64,000 bases of DNA from Providencia sp. R33 (GTDB taxonomy: Bacteria; Pseudomonadota; Gammaproteobacteria; Enterobacterales; Enterobacteriaceae): contig NZ_CP072453.1 in the NCBI RefSeq assembly GCF_019343475.1, forward strand, positions 2,852,001 through 2,916,000. Direction: 5' to 3'. The position numbers were made by a program, and so were the translations under genes. Each line of letters starts with the position of its first letter. Position 1 is the first letter of the stretch. Below the pieces are notes generated by a model that saw nothing but the letters and a program-made list of their open reading frames with translations, searched no databases and had not been told where the DNA came from. Positions 8,973 to 17,906 of this stretch are shown in pieces.

Positions 8973-9737
8973 TTAGAAATAATAAAGCTCAATGGTTGAT
9001 GAGCCGTCTAAATTGACCGGGGCACTTAAATCTAAATTAGCTTTATCCGTAATATAGGCTTGAATTACAAGTGTCCCAGCCAATTCAGTAAATGGGGTCG
9101 GTGATGTGGCTTCACTATCAGTACCGTAGCCAAAAAAAGCATTATCAACAGTAAAAATGGTATGCCCATTGTTAGTGATTACAGACGATACTTGTTTATT
9201 CCATTTTGTTGCCTGTGTGGGTGCGGCAAAGGTCCAAAATTTATCTGTTGCCGCAACACCATCAAGGGTGACAAGTGAAGGGGGTAAATTCATCATATAC
9301 CCCCCAATATTTTTTCCATTCGATGCCCCGAGTCCAACGACAGTTGGGGTGCTTACTGTAGGCTGCCCATAAGGCTGTTTGGCTCCTAGCCCAGCTTTCA
9401 CTAAAGCACTATCAGCGAGCCCACTTCCCACCTGGCTTTCAGGTCCCGAGATATCGGTTGCTGTCCCCATTCGATTACTGGATGCGCGTAGAGCCACATT
9501 AGCAGATGCATCACAACTAATGGTAAATCCGATAGTTTTTACCGATAAGACTGTCGGCCCCTTTGCAGCCAAGGCTTCAGGTTTGATAAAACCATAGTCA
9601 ACGACTCCACCACCGCCCGCGCTAGGTGTACAAGACGCAGAGCTAATCGTTCCGACAACAGAGATATCTACCGAATCTGCAGATAACGCAGGAATGGCAG
9701 CAGTACTAAGTAATGATGCTAATAATACTTTTTTCAT
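8973..9737 (-). CDS. DUF1120 major fimbrial subunit, Yhc-type
   Basis: 254 residues from the ATG at 9737; an ATG four codons upstream (9749) is possible but would precede the typical MKKVLLASLL signal peptide. Cleavage is predicted near ALS-ADS. The mature protein has a cysteine pair (ASCTPS and SCDAS) typical of pilin folds and ends NLDGSSTIELYYF, where a penultimate aromatic acts as the chaperone recognition motif in many pilins. It matches the C-terminal half of the 419-residue adhesin gene at the operon's far end. As first gene of the operon, after an AT-rich 260-bp gap, it is probably the most abundant subunit. Confidence 0.85.
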   Translation of the reverse strand: MKKVLLASLLSTAAIPALSADSVDISVVGTISSASCTPSAGGGGVVDYGFIKPEALAAKGPTVLSVKTIGFTISCDASANVALRASSNRMGTATDISGPESQVGSGLADSALVKAGLGAKQPYGQPTVSTPTVVGLGASNGKNIGGYMMNLPPSLVTLDGVAATDKFWTFAAPTQATKWNKQVSSVITNNGHTIFTVDNAFFGYGTDSEATSPTPFTELAGTLVIQAYITDKANLDLSAPVNLDGSSTIELYYF

Positions 9738-9998
9738 ATATATTCTCATTTAAATGTAATAACACGATAATTGAATCACTGAAAATTAATCCTAATTATA
9801 TTTTAAAAATAGACACCCATATATTTTATATATTAAGGACGTAACTAAACTTATGATAAAAACTTATTATCAATTAATTTAATTTGATATTTAGACGTAT
9901 AAAAACAATAAATTTTATTTATTATTAAATAAAAACACAATTAATAATCACATGGTATTAACAAACGCAATTAGTATATTAGTTTTTAAAATATTTAT
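9738..9998 (-). promoter_or_regulatory. AT-rich gap between the two fimbrial operons (probable promoter of the Yhc-type operon)
   Basis: About 260 bases, very AT-rich, without a gene, between the end of the MrpH-like adhesin gene and the start of the DUF1120 operon on the same strand. It must hold the promoter of the second operon if that is independently transcribed, but I cannot fix -35/-10 boxes with confidence, and no clear terminator for the upstream operon is visible. Confidence 0.35.
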
Positions 9999-10952
9999 TT
10001 ATAACGCTTCTAATATTAATATTCCTGTCGCTTGACTCACACCAGAGACTGATGCATCACCCATCAATGTAGCACTGACAGGAATAGTTTGGCTAGTTAA
10101 GTTGTTTAATTGAATTTCTGGACCATTCGCTTGTACTTGAATTCCATTTAACGAGACTTGAGCAGAAACACCATTTCCAAAATTGAGATTTCCATTAGTC
10201 ACATTGTTTCCAGTGAGCTTTAATTGATAATTCTGTGGTGTACCTGATGTACATAAAACAGATAAAGCGCCATCTTTACGCAGACCACTAACATTAGTCG
10301 TTGTCGATTGATATGACAGCTCAATTTGCTGTGAATTCAGAGAACATACTGATCCCGTAAGTTCAGGAATAGGAGGAGGCGCTCCTTCATCCGCTCCACA
10401 CACAGTATATGGTTCAAAGTAAAGCGATAACGAACCAAGTGTCCCACCTGGTACCACCCCCCGTGCTACTTCAGGATAAATCAGATAACTACGCATACAA
10501 AAATTAGCACTAGAGAGACTGACTGTCGATTCATTTACTGGCACCAATATCGTTCCTTCAGTGCCAACTATACGATTCATACAAGTGTTAATATCTCCTT
10601 GATCTGTACTAGTACAGCCTACAACAGGAAAAGGAATATTACTATAACAGCCACCATATCCAGCATCATTTGATATACACGGTGTTACGGCTAGAGAAGA
10701 GCCCTGAGCAGGTAAAGTATAGGGGGCTGCATAATTTGAAGAACTCATAAAAGAACCACGTACAAGACGAATTCGAACTTCCAAATTTCCGATAAACCTA
10801 CCATCACTTATTTGATAATTAACCCATTTAGAGGAAATTACCTTACCAGTGGTAACTTCCGATCCCGGGCCTAACGTTACAGACTTAGCGAAACTTTGCC
10901 CACAAATTATTAGCAATAAAAATGCTATAGTTGATCTAGATATATTTTTCAT
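9999..10952 (-). CDS. Fimbrial tip adhesin, MrpH-like
   Basis: 317 residues with a signal peptide (MKNISRSTIAFLLLIICGQSFA). The N-terminal 170 residues hold many cysteines (in TPCISN, GGCYSN, VGCTST, NTCMN, NFCMR, TVCGA), as in cysteine-stabilised receptor-binding domains. A proline-rich linker (GAPPPIPE) at about 198-205 follows, and then a pilin-like domain beginning SVCSLNSQQIELSYQS. This matches the lectin-linker-pilin plan of MrpH-type adhesins, and it is the last gene of the operon, where tip adhesins usually lie. It is somewhat larger than MrpH. The assignment as adhesin is strong; receptor and metal dependence are not visible. Confidence 0.8.
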   Translation of the reverse strand: MKNISRSTIAFLLLIICGQSFAKSVTLGPGSEVTTGKVISSKWVNYQISDGRFIGNLEVRIRLVRGSFMSSSNYAAPYTLPAQGSSLAVTPCISNDAGYGGCYSNIPFPVVGCTSTDQGDINTCMNRIVGTEGTILVPVNESTVSLSSANFCMRSYLIYPEVARGVVPGGTLGSLSLYFEPYTVCGADEGAPPPIPELTGSVCSLNSQQIELSYQSTTTNVSGLRKDGALSVLCTSGTPQNYQLKLTGNNVTNGNLNFGNGVSAQVSLNGIQVQANGPEIQLNNLTSQTIPVSATLMGDASVSGVSQATGILILEAL

Positions 10953-11051
10953 TCATATTTTCCATTAGTTAAAATAAATAATGAAATTGTTATACATAAA
11001 AATACTATTTATGTATCCATAAATAGTATTTAAGCCAAAAACTTAAGCAAG

Positions 11052-11621
11052 CTATTCATATTCCAGCATAAACGTCGTCGTTGCCTCGAAGGCTCCTCGT
11101 CCTATTGTTTTAGTCAATAAGGGAGTAGGTTCACCCTGCACATACGCTTTCAGATTAAGATTATTACCGTTGCCAGAATGCAATTTCTGAATATAGTTTT
11201 TAGCTTTATTCAATAAAATTGGTGTCCCATTTTCAGCTTCTAATCCTATGGCAATGCCACTCGCTTGACTCCCACCATTAAGCGCTAATAATCCCGGTAA
11301 TGCCAAGCTTTCAGTTCCCATGAAGGTCACTTGAACTTCTTTCCCCAACACTAAATCGCAATTAATTAACCGAATTGTAAATGGCTGACTGTGTGTTCGA
11401 GTGTTCAAGTACAAATATTTATCTACAATAGTGCCAAAATCCAATTCGATATTTTCATCTCCAGGATATACTTCACATGCATCCTCAACTAACGTTCCAT
11501 CAAATTGTACGGTTTCCGACTGCGCACAAAGCGGCACAGTCACTAAACTTAGCGACAAGACTAAAGGCCATAATTGACGTAATGATATTTGCATTTTTCT
11601 TATTTCCTTTTGCCGTGTCAT
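11052..11621 (-). CDS. Minor fimbrial subunit
   Basis: Up to 189 residues. The ATG at 11621 overlaps the preceding stop codon as ATGA; a second ATG at 11594 gives a cleaner signal peptide (MQISLRQLWPLVLSLSL...CAQS) and could be the real start. The mature part shows the pilin plan: GTLVEDACEVYP, a second cysteine in RLINCDL, a YLYLNTRTHSQPFTIRL strand, and a C-terminal FEATTTFMLEYE with penultimate Tyr for chaperone binding. It differs from the four tandem paralogues upstream and resembles MrpG/PapK-type adaptors, lying just before the adhesin gene. Confidence 0.8.
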   Translation of the reverse strand: MTRQKEIRKMQISLRQLWPLVLSLSLVTVPLCAQSETVQFDGTLVEDACEVYPGDENIELDFGTIVDKYLYLNTRTHSQPFTIRLINCDLVLGKEVQVTFMGTESLALPGLLALNGGSQASGIAIGLEAENGTPILLNKAKNYIQKLHSGNGNNLNLKAYVQGEPTPLLTKTIGRGAFEATTTFMLEYE

Positions 11622-12142
11622 TGAAAATCGATGGTCAATGTCCCAGTCGCAGTAAAATTATCACCAACCAGTTCCGTTGCTGCACGTTTAATTGGAACTG
11701 CTGATAATCTTGGTGGATTTGAACTATCAATGGCAAACGCCTTGTTCAGCTCTAACGGTATCCCGTCTTTTTGAATTTGAATGCCTAATTTTCCGTTATT
11801 TAAAGGGCTGCTGGCGCGTAATGTCGCATTATCAAATCCGGTACCAGCCAGCGTTCCACTGAACGTCAATGTCACATTCCACGGTTGACTTAAGTCACCT
11901 TGGCAATTCAATTGGTACGGAATGTCTTGTTTAAATAGATTCCCATCCACTTTGCGCACCCCCACCTTTCCAAAAGAAACACGTATAGGGTTAGTTTGTC
12001 CTAACTCACAAACAGGGGGCAGTACTAGCGTGCCATCAAAATGCCAATTAGCTTCTACCGCTAAGGGCATCATCATAAGGAGCCCCCCTAAACTGCATAA
12101 ATAGCAATAACGTTGACTTGCGCTTATCAGTAACTTTTTCAT
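11618..12142 (-). CDS. Minor fimbrial subunit (tandem paralogue 4)
   Basis: 174 residues with a signal peptide cleaved near AVEA-NW. It begins FDGTLVLPPVCEL and contains VSFGKVGVRKVDG, YQLNC, and the AVPIKRA segment seen in its upstream neighbours (YAVPxKPxG in two of them, AAPIKN in a third). It ends TGTLTIDFQ. Cysteines in PPVCEL and LNCQGD form the expected pilin disulphide. Both ends overlap adjacent genes by 4 bases (ATGA), indicating translational coupling. It is one of four related genes in a row and the most diverged of them. A structural role as minor shaft or adaptor subunit is inferred. Confidence 0.8.
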   Translation of the reverse strand: MKKLLISASQRYCYLCSLGGLLMMMPLAVEANWHFDGTLVLPPVCELGQTNPIRVSFGKVGVRKVDGNLFKQDIPYQLNCQGDLSQPWNVTLTFSGTLAGTGFDNATLRASSPLNNGKLGIQIQKDGIPLELNKAFAIDSSNPPRLSAVPIKRAATELVGDNFTATGTLTIDFQ

Positions 12143-12636
12143 TGATAGTTCACCTTTAATGTCGCCAACGCAGTAAAGCTACCGCCATCTGTATCATTAA
12201 AGCCCGCAGTCATATTTTTAATCGGCGCAGCTTTTAAAGAAGGCAAAGAGGTGTAATTAATATTCACTGGCTGATTAATTGCTTGCCGAACATTATTGAT
12301 ATAAAAAGCAACGCCTAATTTGTTATTGCTTGTTTTTAATGCGCCATTGCTATTAAACAATGTAGGGTCACCTTCTAAGGTTAATGTCAGATTATTTTTT
12401 GCTAACCCTGTACACGATAGACTCAATGGCAATGTTTGTACGTAGTTATTACCGTCAATGCGCGTTAACAAAATATCTCCAAAATGAATCGCCGCTTGAT
12501 TATTGTTATTTAGAATACATTCTGGTGGCGTCACAATTAAATTACCGTAAAGATTTGCTCCTAATCCCAGCGCAAATGGAGAGCTTATGACACAAAAAAA
12601 ACAGAGTGCCACTTGTTGTCGGTGAATAAATTTCAT
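12139..12636 (-). CDS. Minor fimbrial subunit (tandem paralogue 3)
   Basis: 165 residues from the ATG at 12636, preceded by AAGGGG six bases upstream; a longer frame to 12666 would overlap the previous gene by 20 bases and disrupt the signal peptide (MKFIHRQQVALCFFCVISSPFA). The mature part has VTPPECIL, IHFGDILLTRIDGNNY, SLSCTG and AAPIKN, and ends ATLKVNYQ, the same skeleton as the two preceding genes. Its stop overlaps the next start by 4 bases. It is probably a minor pilin that exists because of local duplication; no separate function can be assigned. Confidence 0.8.
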   Translation of the reverse strand: MKFIHRQQVALCFFCVISSPFALGLGANLYGNLIVTPPECILNNNNQAAIHFGDILLTRIDGNNYVQTLPLSLSCTGLAKNNLTLTLEGDPTLFNSNGALKTSNNKLGVAFYINNVRQAINQPVNINYTSLPSLKAAPIKNMTAGFNDTDGGSFTALATLKVNYQ

Positions 12637-12646
12637 CTTGTTCCCC

Positions 12647-13144
12647 TTAACGGTAATCCACCACAAAAGTTAATGTCCCATTGAAATTCCCTCCATCAGT
12701 TAATACCGTTCCCGAGGGTTTTACTGGCACCGCATAAAGCGTAGGTTGACCACTACCATAAGTAAAATTAACAATATCACCATTACTCAATCGAGATGAA
12801 TCCTGATAAACAGCTATCCCTAGATCCGTCCGACCTGTACGAATGACATTTTGCCCATTGAGCGTGATCGGGTCCCAACTCACTGTCATTTTTAATGCAT
12901 TGCTATAGACATTCGTACAATTTAAGGTGTAATCAATGCGTGTGCGTTTATAGCTACTATTGTCAATCAGTGTTTCATGGATATCGCCAAAATTGACATC
13001 TACCACTGTACCGCTATTCACGGTACATTCTGGCGGAGTGACAACCAGTGTTCCTGTAAAATAAACATCCAATGCTCGTGATAATGCGGGACTTAATAAA
13101 CAAAGTAGGCCGATAAAATACCGAACAAAAAGAGTGTTATTCAT
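12647..13144 (-). CDS. Minor fimbrial subunit (tandem paralogue 2)
   Basis: 165 residues, signal peptide cleaved near SRA-LDV. Motifs shared with the next gene upstream are unusually close: VTPPECTV, VNFGDIHETLIDNSSYKRT, SWDPITLNGQN, R(T)DLGIAVYQDSSRLSNG, VNFTYG, and LYAVPVKPSG. It ends FVVDYR. The high similarity to paralogue 1 (13160-13696) suggests a recent duplication. It lies 15 bases after paralogue 1 and 10 bases before paralogue 3, within the operon. Role inferred as a minor pilin. Confidence 0.82.
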   Translation of the reverse strand: MNNTLFVRYFIGLLCLLSPALSRALDVYFTGTLVVTPPECTVNSGTVVDVNFGDIHETLIDNSSYKRTRIDYTLNCTNVYSNALKMTVSWDPITLNGQNVIRTGRTDLGIAVYQDSSRLSNGDIVNFTYGSGQPTLYAVPVKPSGTVLTDGGNFNGTLTFVVDYR

Positions 13145-13159
13145 AAGATATTCCCGCTT

Positions 13160-13696
13160 TTATTGATAATTTAACGTCACAGTCATTGTGCCAGAGAAGG
13201 ACCCCGCATCACTGAGCATTACACCACTAGGCTTTATCGGTACCGCATACAAGTTCGGAGGATTACCATAGGTAAAGTTAATTGATGCTCCATTACTTAA
13301 GCGAGTCGAATCCCGATAAATGGCAATACCTAAATTTGTTCGGTTTGTACTGACAGCAGAAACGCCGTTAAAGGTTACTGGATCCCATGATAGTCCCATA
13401 TTCAACGCATTTTTTTCTAAGGCTTTGCAAGATAATCCAGTATTAATAGGGGTTCGCTTATAACTCACTCCATCAATTAATCCTTGTTGCACCTCTTCAA
13501 AACGCACAATTTGTATTGAACTACCACTACTAAACGAACACTGTGGAGGCATCGTAATGGTCAACGTTAAATTCAGATTTGCGGTATCAGCACGTACGAC
13601 ATGGAATAGACTTCCAAATAATAGCGAGCTAAAAAAAAGAACGCTAAACACAATAAGAGCTTTAACTCCTACGGTCACATGCTGCATCAATAACAT
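13160..13696 (-). CDS. Minor fimbrial subunit (tandem paralogue 1)
   Basis: 178 residues. A longer than usual N-terminus precedes the hydrophobic core of the signal peptide (ALIVFSVLFFSSLLFGSLF), with cleavage near VRA-DTA. The mature protein reads TMPPQCSF, IDGVSYKRTPI, SWDPVTFNG, NRTNLGIAIYRDSTRLSNG, INFTYG and LYAVPIKPSG, closely matching paralogue 2, and ends VTLNYQ. It follows the MrpE-like gene by 9 bases. A pilin-like structural subunit, probably minor, inferred from position and from the absence of a strong internal promoter. Confidence 0.82.
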   Translation of the reverse strand: MLLMQHVTVGVKALIVFSVLFFSSLLFGSLFHVVRADTANLNLTLTITMPPQCSFSSGSSIQIVRFEEVQQGLIDGVSYKRTPINTGLSCKALEKNALNMGLSWDPVTFNGVSAVSTNRTNLGIAIYRDSTRLSNGASINFTYGNPPNLYAVPIKPSGVMLSDAGSFSGTMTVTLNYQ

Positions 13697-13705
13697 CGTT
13701 GACTC

Positions 13706-14314
13706 CTAATCATAACTTACCTGAAAGCGAATGATTGCCTGATAAGCTCCCGAACTTAATCCTGCTGTAGTGCGAATCGGGGTAATATAATAAGTTAATT
13801 GATTCTGCCCCGGAGAAACCAGCTCAGGCGTACTGTATTGCCCTATTGCAATAGGATGAGAAGACGCATTACTCAATTGTAATGCAATCCCTTTTGCTCC
13901 CGTAACGGCCGCTAATTGTGGATTTTGATTGTCCGCTGTGGCCAAAAAACGAATTTTCATCGCTGGCATATCAGCACTCCACAATAAGTTACCGAGTTTA
14001 TTACGATTACGACTTTCACCACTTAAACAATCTTCTAAACGTAGTTGTACCGCGACAGGCGTACCTGTTTGGCCGGCTGTCTGTAATTGCCCCGTCCCTA
14101 ATGTCCCCAATTCAACCGTTTGATATGCTGAAGACATCGCTAATCGGCAAGCACTTTCCGTTAAAGCCCCGTGTACATACAATGTCCCATTAGCCCCATC
14201 GACATCCCAGTTATCCACTTTGTCGAGTTCAGTACTGAGCGCGGTGCTACTGAGTAAACACAATCCTAAACCGCACGCCATCATATTATGAGGTATCTTA
14301 TTGGCTTCTTTCAT
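13706..14314 (-). CDS. Minor fimbrial subunit, MrpE-like
   Basis: 202 residues from the ATG at 14314, which follows a strong AGGAGGG ribosome-binding site; the longer frame to 14350 overlaps nothing useful and lacks such a site. The signal peptide ends near ALS-TEL. It has pilin features: GTLYVHGALTESACRLAM, a second cysteine in LEDCLSGE, and a C-terminal AYQAIIRFQVSYD with penultimate Tyr. It directly follows the chaperone gene, as mrpE follows mrpD in Proteus. Probably a minor tip-proximal subunit. Confidence 0.8.
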   Translation of the reverse strand: MKEANKIPHNMMACGLGLCLLSSTALSTELDKVDNWDVDGANGTLYVHGALTESACRLAMSSAYQTVELGTLGTGQLQTAGQTGTPVAVQLRLEDCLSGESRNRNKLGNLLWSADMPAMKIRFLATADNQNPQLAAVTGAKGIALQLSNASSHPIAIGQYSTPELVSPGQNQLTYYITPIRTTAGLSSGAYQAIIRFQVSYD

Positions 14315-14361
14315 GATGCCCTCCTGCGTTGAAATCTGCTTTAACGTCATCTTGTTTGAAG

Positions 14362-15138
14362 TTACTGTTTATCTGATACCACGTGACAGCGATTATCTTG
14401 ACAAGTAAACGTCAACATTGGTCGTCCACCGTAGTCATTGATATAAGTGAGTACAGGCTTACTACCTAAAGCTTTTGCACTTCCGCCCATGAGCAAACTG
14501 CTTTTAGGAGCAACCATCAACGGTTCAAATCCCGCAACTGTTTTTCCGTCTTTTACTGAAGCTGCATCAACAAGAGTCACAAAATACGGCGTTGGATTCT
14601 CAACACTGTATTGATCACCTTGACGAGTGAGGGTAATTTTTTCTTGCCATGGATTCTCCATCTGTTGGCGAGTTGGAATAATCGCTTTTGGACGATAAAA
14701 CAGCTTAATTCGAGTTTGCAACGCCAGCTGAAGTGTGTTGGGTTTGTCACTCTTAGGCGGGATTTCACGCAAATTGAAATAATAAACGGACTCCCTATCT
14801 TGCGGCAGTGACGCGACACTCGGTAGTGCTTGAATTTTCACTTGGCTTTTAGCGCCAGGCTCAACACGCTGAACGGGAGGTAATACCGTAAAGGGTTCAG
14901 TGATTTTTTCGCCTTGGGCATTTTCAATCCAACCTTGCGCTAGATAAGGTAATTGCTTATTTTCATTACTGATATTTAAACTAATGGATTTATCTTCACC
15001 CGTCATAATTGCACGAGTGCGATCTAAAGCCACCGCAGCTTGCGCTGACGACAGTGTCGCGGATATCAACACAGTCCCAACCAAAAAAGCAGCAATAGGA
15101 TGATGATTTCTTTTATTGATTTTATTACTCTGTAACAT
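14362..15138 (-). CDS. Fimbrial periplasmic chaperone, PapD/MrpD-like
   Basis: 258 residues with a signal peptide ending near AQA-AVAL. The first Ig-like domain contains AVALDRTRAIMTGEDKSISL, PFTVLPPVQRVEPGAKSQVKI (the strand used in donor-strand complementation), and YYFNLREIPPK, the classical chaperone signature. RIKLFYRP closes the domain. The second domain has VENPTPYFVTL, another hallmark. It stabilises subunits in the periplasm and delivers them to the usher encoded 52 bases upstream. Length is typical of Mrp/Pap-type chaperones. Confidence 0.92.
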   Translation of the reverse strand: MLQSNKINKRNHHPIAAFLVGTVLISATLSSAQAAVALDRTRAIMTGEDKSISLNISNENKQLPYLAQGWIENAQGEKITEPFTVLPPVQRVEPGAKSQVKIQALPSVASLPQDRESVYYFNLREIPPKSDKPNTLQLALQTRIKLFYRPKAIIPTRQQMENPWQEKITLTRQGDQYSVENPTPYFVTLVDAASVKDGKTVAGFEPLMVAPKSSLLMGGSAKALGSKPVLTYINDYGGRPMLTFTCQDNRCHVVSDKQ

Positions 15139-15190
15139 ATTCTTTTACCTTAATATGAAGAAAGAATACCCCTCTTCAATCATGTCATTT

Positions 15191-17860
15191 TTATTTTCTT
15201 AACCCGCTCGATGAACTGAGTAAACCTGACTTATCCGATGCCCCAGAAGTTAATAAATGAGGCGTAGATAATGACGGTAAACTTACTGCATTCGGTTCAA
15301 CGACCACCTGTGTCTGCTCGAGTGGTAAGATACCTGTCGTATGGCACGGTAATAACCAGTTCGTTAATAACGTGTCGCTCTTCGGTAATATTTCAGGTAG
15401 GGTGATTTCGCATTGTGCTTTATCATCCCAACGAACCTGTAACCTATCGTTAGGATTGAGCCCTGTTAAATACGTACTCCCATCATCCCCCACCATTCCC
15501 ACTTGTTGGCCTTTTATATTGAAAACTTGCGCGCCAAATGGGGGAACACGACTATCAGATAAACGCAACAAGGCCATTGCGCTGTGTCCAGCAACAACGT
15601 CGAACTCACGATAACCGATAGCGCCTTCTGTTAAGGTACCTTGCTTAACCGATTGAGATACCTGAGCATCTTCAGGTAATGTATTTAAATCTATACTGAC
15701 CTGATTACGGTAATAACTGTTCACGTCTGTTAATACAGCCTGCCCAAAATAGTTTGTTCGGATGGTTGAGCCATAACCTCGTAATGGGATATCAGGAACG
15801 CCATCGGTATCGACAAAAATTCGAGTCCCACCGAGCTGATTACTGCGATGCATCACCACTCCTTGCTTAATCGCGGTAAAACCACCTTGAAGTGATAAGC
15901 CAGCAGAACGATATCTATCTTGCTGATAAGTAGCATTTGCATTAATTTGAGCTAAATCCGCTTGATGAGTGTAGTAACCACTCACTAATCCACCAGAACG
16001 AGACCATCCTGTACTTAATTGATAATTAGTGCGTTCATCTAATCGGTCGTAATAACTGACTCGTTGAGAATTATCACGCTCATCCCAACTACTGTTCATG
16101 CTAAGAGAACCACTCTCCCCCCAAGGCAATGAAACGGAAATATAGGCGCCATCATCATTAGTCTGCTGATAACGATTTCGATAAGCGGTCAAGTTAACAC
16201 TCAAATTTTTCCATTTTCCGATATCAAAATAACGCGCTAAAGACAGGCTATAACGGTCATTGTCAGGCTGATCCCAGTAGGTTTGATGGTAATAATTTAC
16301 ATAAGCGCTGAGCCCAAATTCAGGAAATTGTTGGTTATAGGAAACGGTATACATTTCCTTACTGTTATACTGACGGACACCCGTAGACTGCGCATTTAAG
16401 TACTCCGACATACTCATAAAACCTTGCTCAGCAAAACGATATCCCGCAAATGTCACCTGACTATTGTAGGCATCAAATCGCTTCGAATAACTCAAACGAT
16501 ATGAATTACCTTGATACGTTTTATCACCGACTTCAGTTAACCCTTTTAGTCGCGAACGCGCATGGGTGATATCAAAAGACAGCGCGCCAAACATCATCAG
16601 GTCTCGACCGATACCGACCGCAGCAGAAGCATAATTCTCAGCTGCAACACCGCCACCATACAATGACCAGCCGTTATTCACTCCCCACGAAAACTCGCCG
16701 CTCGCAAATGTTTCACCACTCACGCGATGGCGCCAATCTGTTGGCCGCCCAGCCGCAAGCTTATAACGTAATTGCCCTGGACGAGTAAGGTAAGGCACAC
16801 TGGCTGTATTTACCGTAAACGTTTGAATCGTTCCATCTTGTTCTTTAACTTCAACATTAATCTCACCAGATAACGCATCATTTAAGTCTTGAATATGAAA
16901 AGGACCAGCAGCAACTTGTGTTTGATAAATAATACGACCTTGCTGGCTCACGATAACGGTGGCATTACTTTTAGCTACCCCCGTTATTTCGGGGGCATAT
17001 CCCCGTAAATTAGGTGGTAGCATATTGATGTCTGTAATCAGACTGAGTCCCGTAAATCGAAAACTGTCAAAAATATCTGAGACTAAATAATCTTCACCTA
17101 AGGTGAGTTTTGCCCCGAGAGATTTAATTGCGCGATAGACATAATATCGAGTCCAATCTAATGAACTAGAAGTGCCTTGCCCTTGCTGTTTGTCTAAATG
17201 CATTTGCCAATCAGCACGCATACGCCACACTCCTAAGTTAACACCCGCAACACCATTACCGCTGGAACTGGCATTTGTGCGCTGTCCGCCTCGAGTTTGC
17301 TGACCAACCTGTGCATTGAGGTTATAATCAAAAAGTGCACCAGGTAATCCATCTTCCCAACGTGCAGGTGGATCCCAGTTTTCGGCTGTATATTCCAAAT
17401 ACGCTTGAGGTAAACTGATATATAAAGCAGAAGCAGCTAAATCTCCTTTGATTTCAGTACCTGGTAAGCTTTCTAATGATAAACACTGCCCATCATGCCA
17501 CCATTTTAAAGTTGGTAATAAATCAGATTTAAGCGCAAGTTGCTCAACTAATGTAGGGCTTAAACAGGCAACACTCTCATCTGGCTGACCATCCGGTACA
17601 TAATAAAATACGGTTTGTTCCGGTAATTGATGCTTATTTATAAAAATAGAAAAACGATATTCACCCGGCATTAAAAAGCCTGGACGTGAAAACTGGGCTA
17701 AATCAATATTTGCTCGGTCATTGACATCTAAAATATCCGTATTAAATTCAATTTGCTCAGCGTAGCTGTTACAACTTAGGGACAAAGCAACAAGTAATCC
17801 CATCAACCGAGAACTACTTATCCGTAACAACGGTATATGAATAAAACCTAGGGCCATCAT
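15191..17860 (-). CDS. Fimbrial outer-membrane usher, PapC/MrpC-like
   Basis: 889 residues from the ATG at 17860, which has GAAGG shortly upstream. An in-frame ATG at 17914 overlaps the previous stop by 8 bases and would add 18 mostly basic residues; either start is possible. Signal peptide cleavage near SYA-EQIEFN is followed by the usher N-terminal domain (FNTDILDVNDRANIDLAQF, PGEYRFSIFIN). Barrel strands surround the plug region (GLSLITDINMLPPNLRGYAPEITGVA-type motif). The C-terminal domain has cysteines in AQCEIT and LLPCH. A Ser-rich tail of about 40 residues after the last Cys is longer than usual. Forms the assembly pore for the operon's pilins. Confidence 0.92.
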   Translation of the reverse strand: MMALGFIHIPLLRISSSRLMGLLVALSLSCNSYAEQIEFNTDILDVNDRANIDLAQFSRPGFLMPGEYRFSIFINKHQLPEQTVFYYVPDGQPDESVACLSPTLVEQLALKSDLLPTLKWWHDGQCLSLESLPGTEIKGDLAASALYISLPQAYLEYTAENWDPPARWEDGLPGALFDYNLNAQVGQQTRGGQRTNASSSGNGVAGVNLGVWRMRADWQMHLDKQQGQGTSSSLDWTRYYVYRAIKSLGAKLTLGEDYLVSDIFDSFRFTGLSLITDINMLPPNLRGYAPEITGVAKSNATVIVSQQGRIIYQTQVAAGPFHIQDLNDALSGEINVEVKEQDGTIQTFTVNTASVPYLTRPGQLRYKLAAGRPTDWRHRVSGETFASGEFSWGVNNGWSLYGGGVAAENYASAAVGIGRDLMMFGALSFDITHARSRLKGLTEVGDKTYQGNSYRLSYSKRFDAYNSQVTFAGYRFAEQGFMSMSEYLNAQSTGVRQYNSKEMYTVSYNQQFPEFGLSAYVNYYHQTYWDQPDNDRYSLSLARYFDIGKWKNLSVNLTAYRNRYQQTNDDGAYISVSLPWGESGSLSMNSSWDERDNSQRVSYYDRLDERTNYQLSTGWSRSGGLVSGYYTHQADLAQINANATYQQDRYRSAGLSLQGGFTAIKQGVVMHRSNQLGGTRIFVDTDGVPDIPLRGYGSTIRTNYFGQAVLTDVNSYYRNQVSIDLNTLPEDAQVSQSVKQGTLTEGAIGYREFDVVAGHSAMALLRLSDSRVPPFGAQVFNIKGQQVGMVGDDGSTYLTGLNPNDRLQVRWDDKAQCEITLPEILPKSDTLLTNWLLPCHTTGILPLEQTQVVVEPNAVSLPSLSTPHLLTSGASDKSGLLSSSSGLRK

Positions 17861-17906
17861 CTCGACCTTCTTATTTCTTTTTTTATTAATAAAATCAATA
17901 ATTGGA

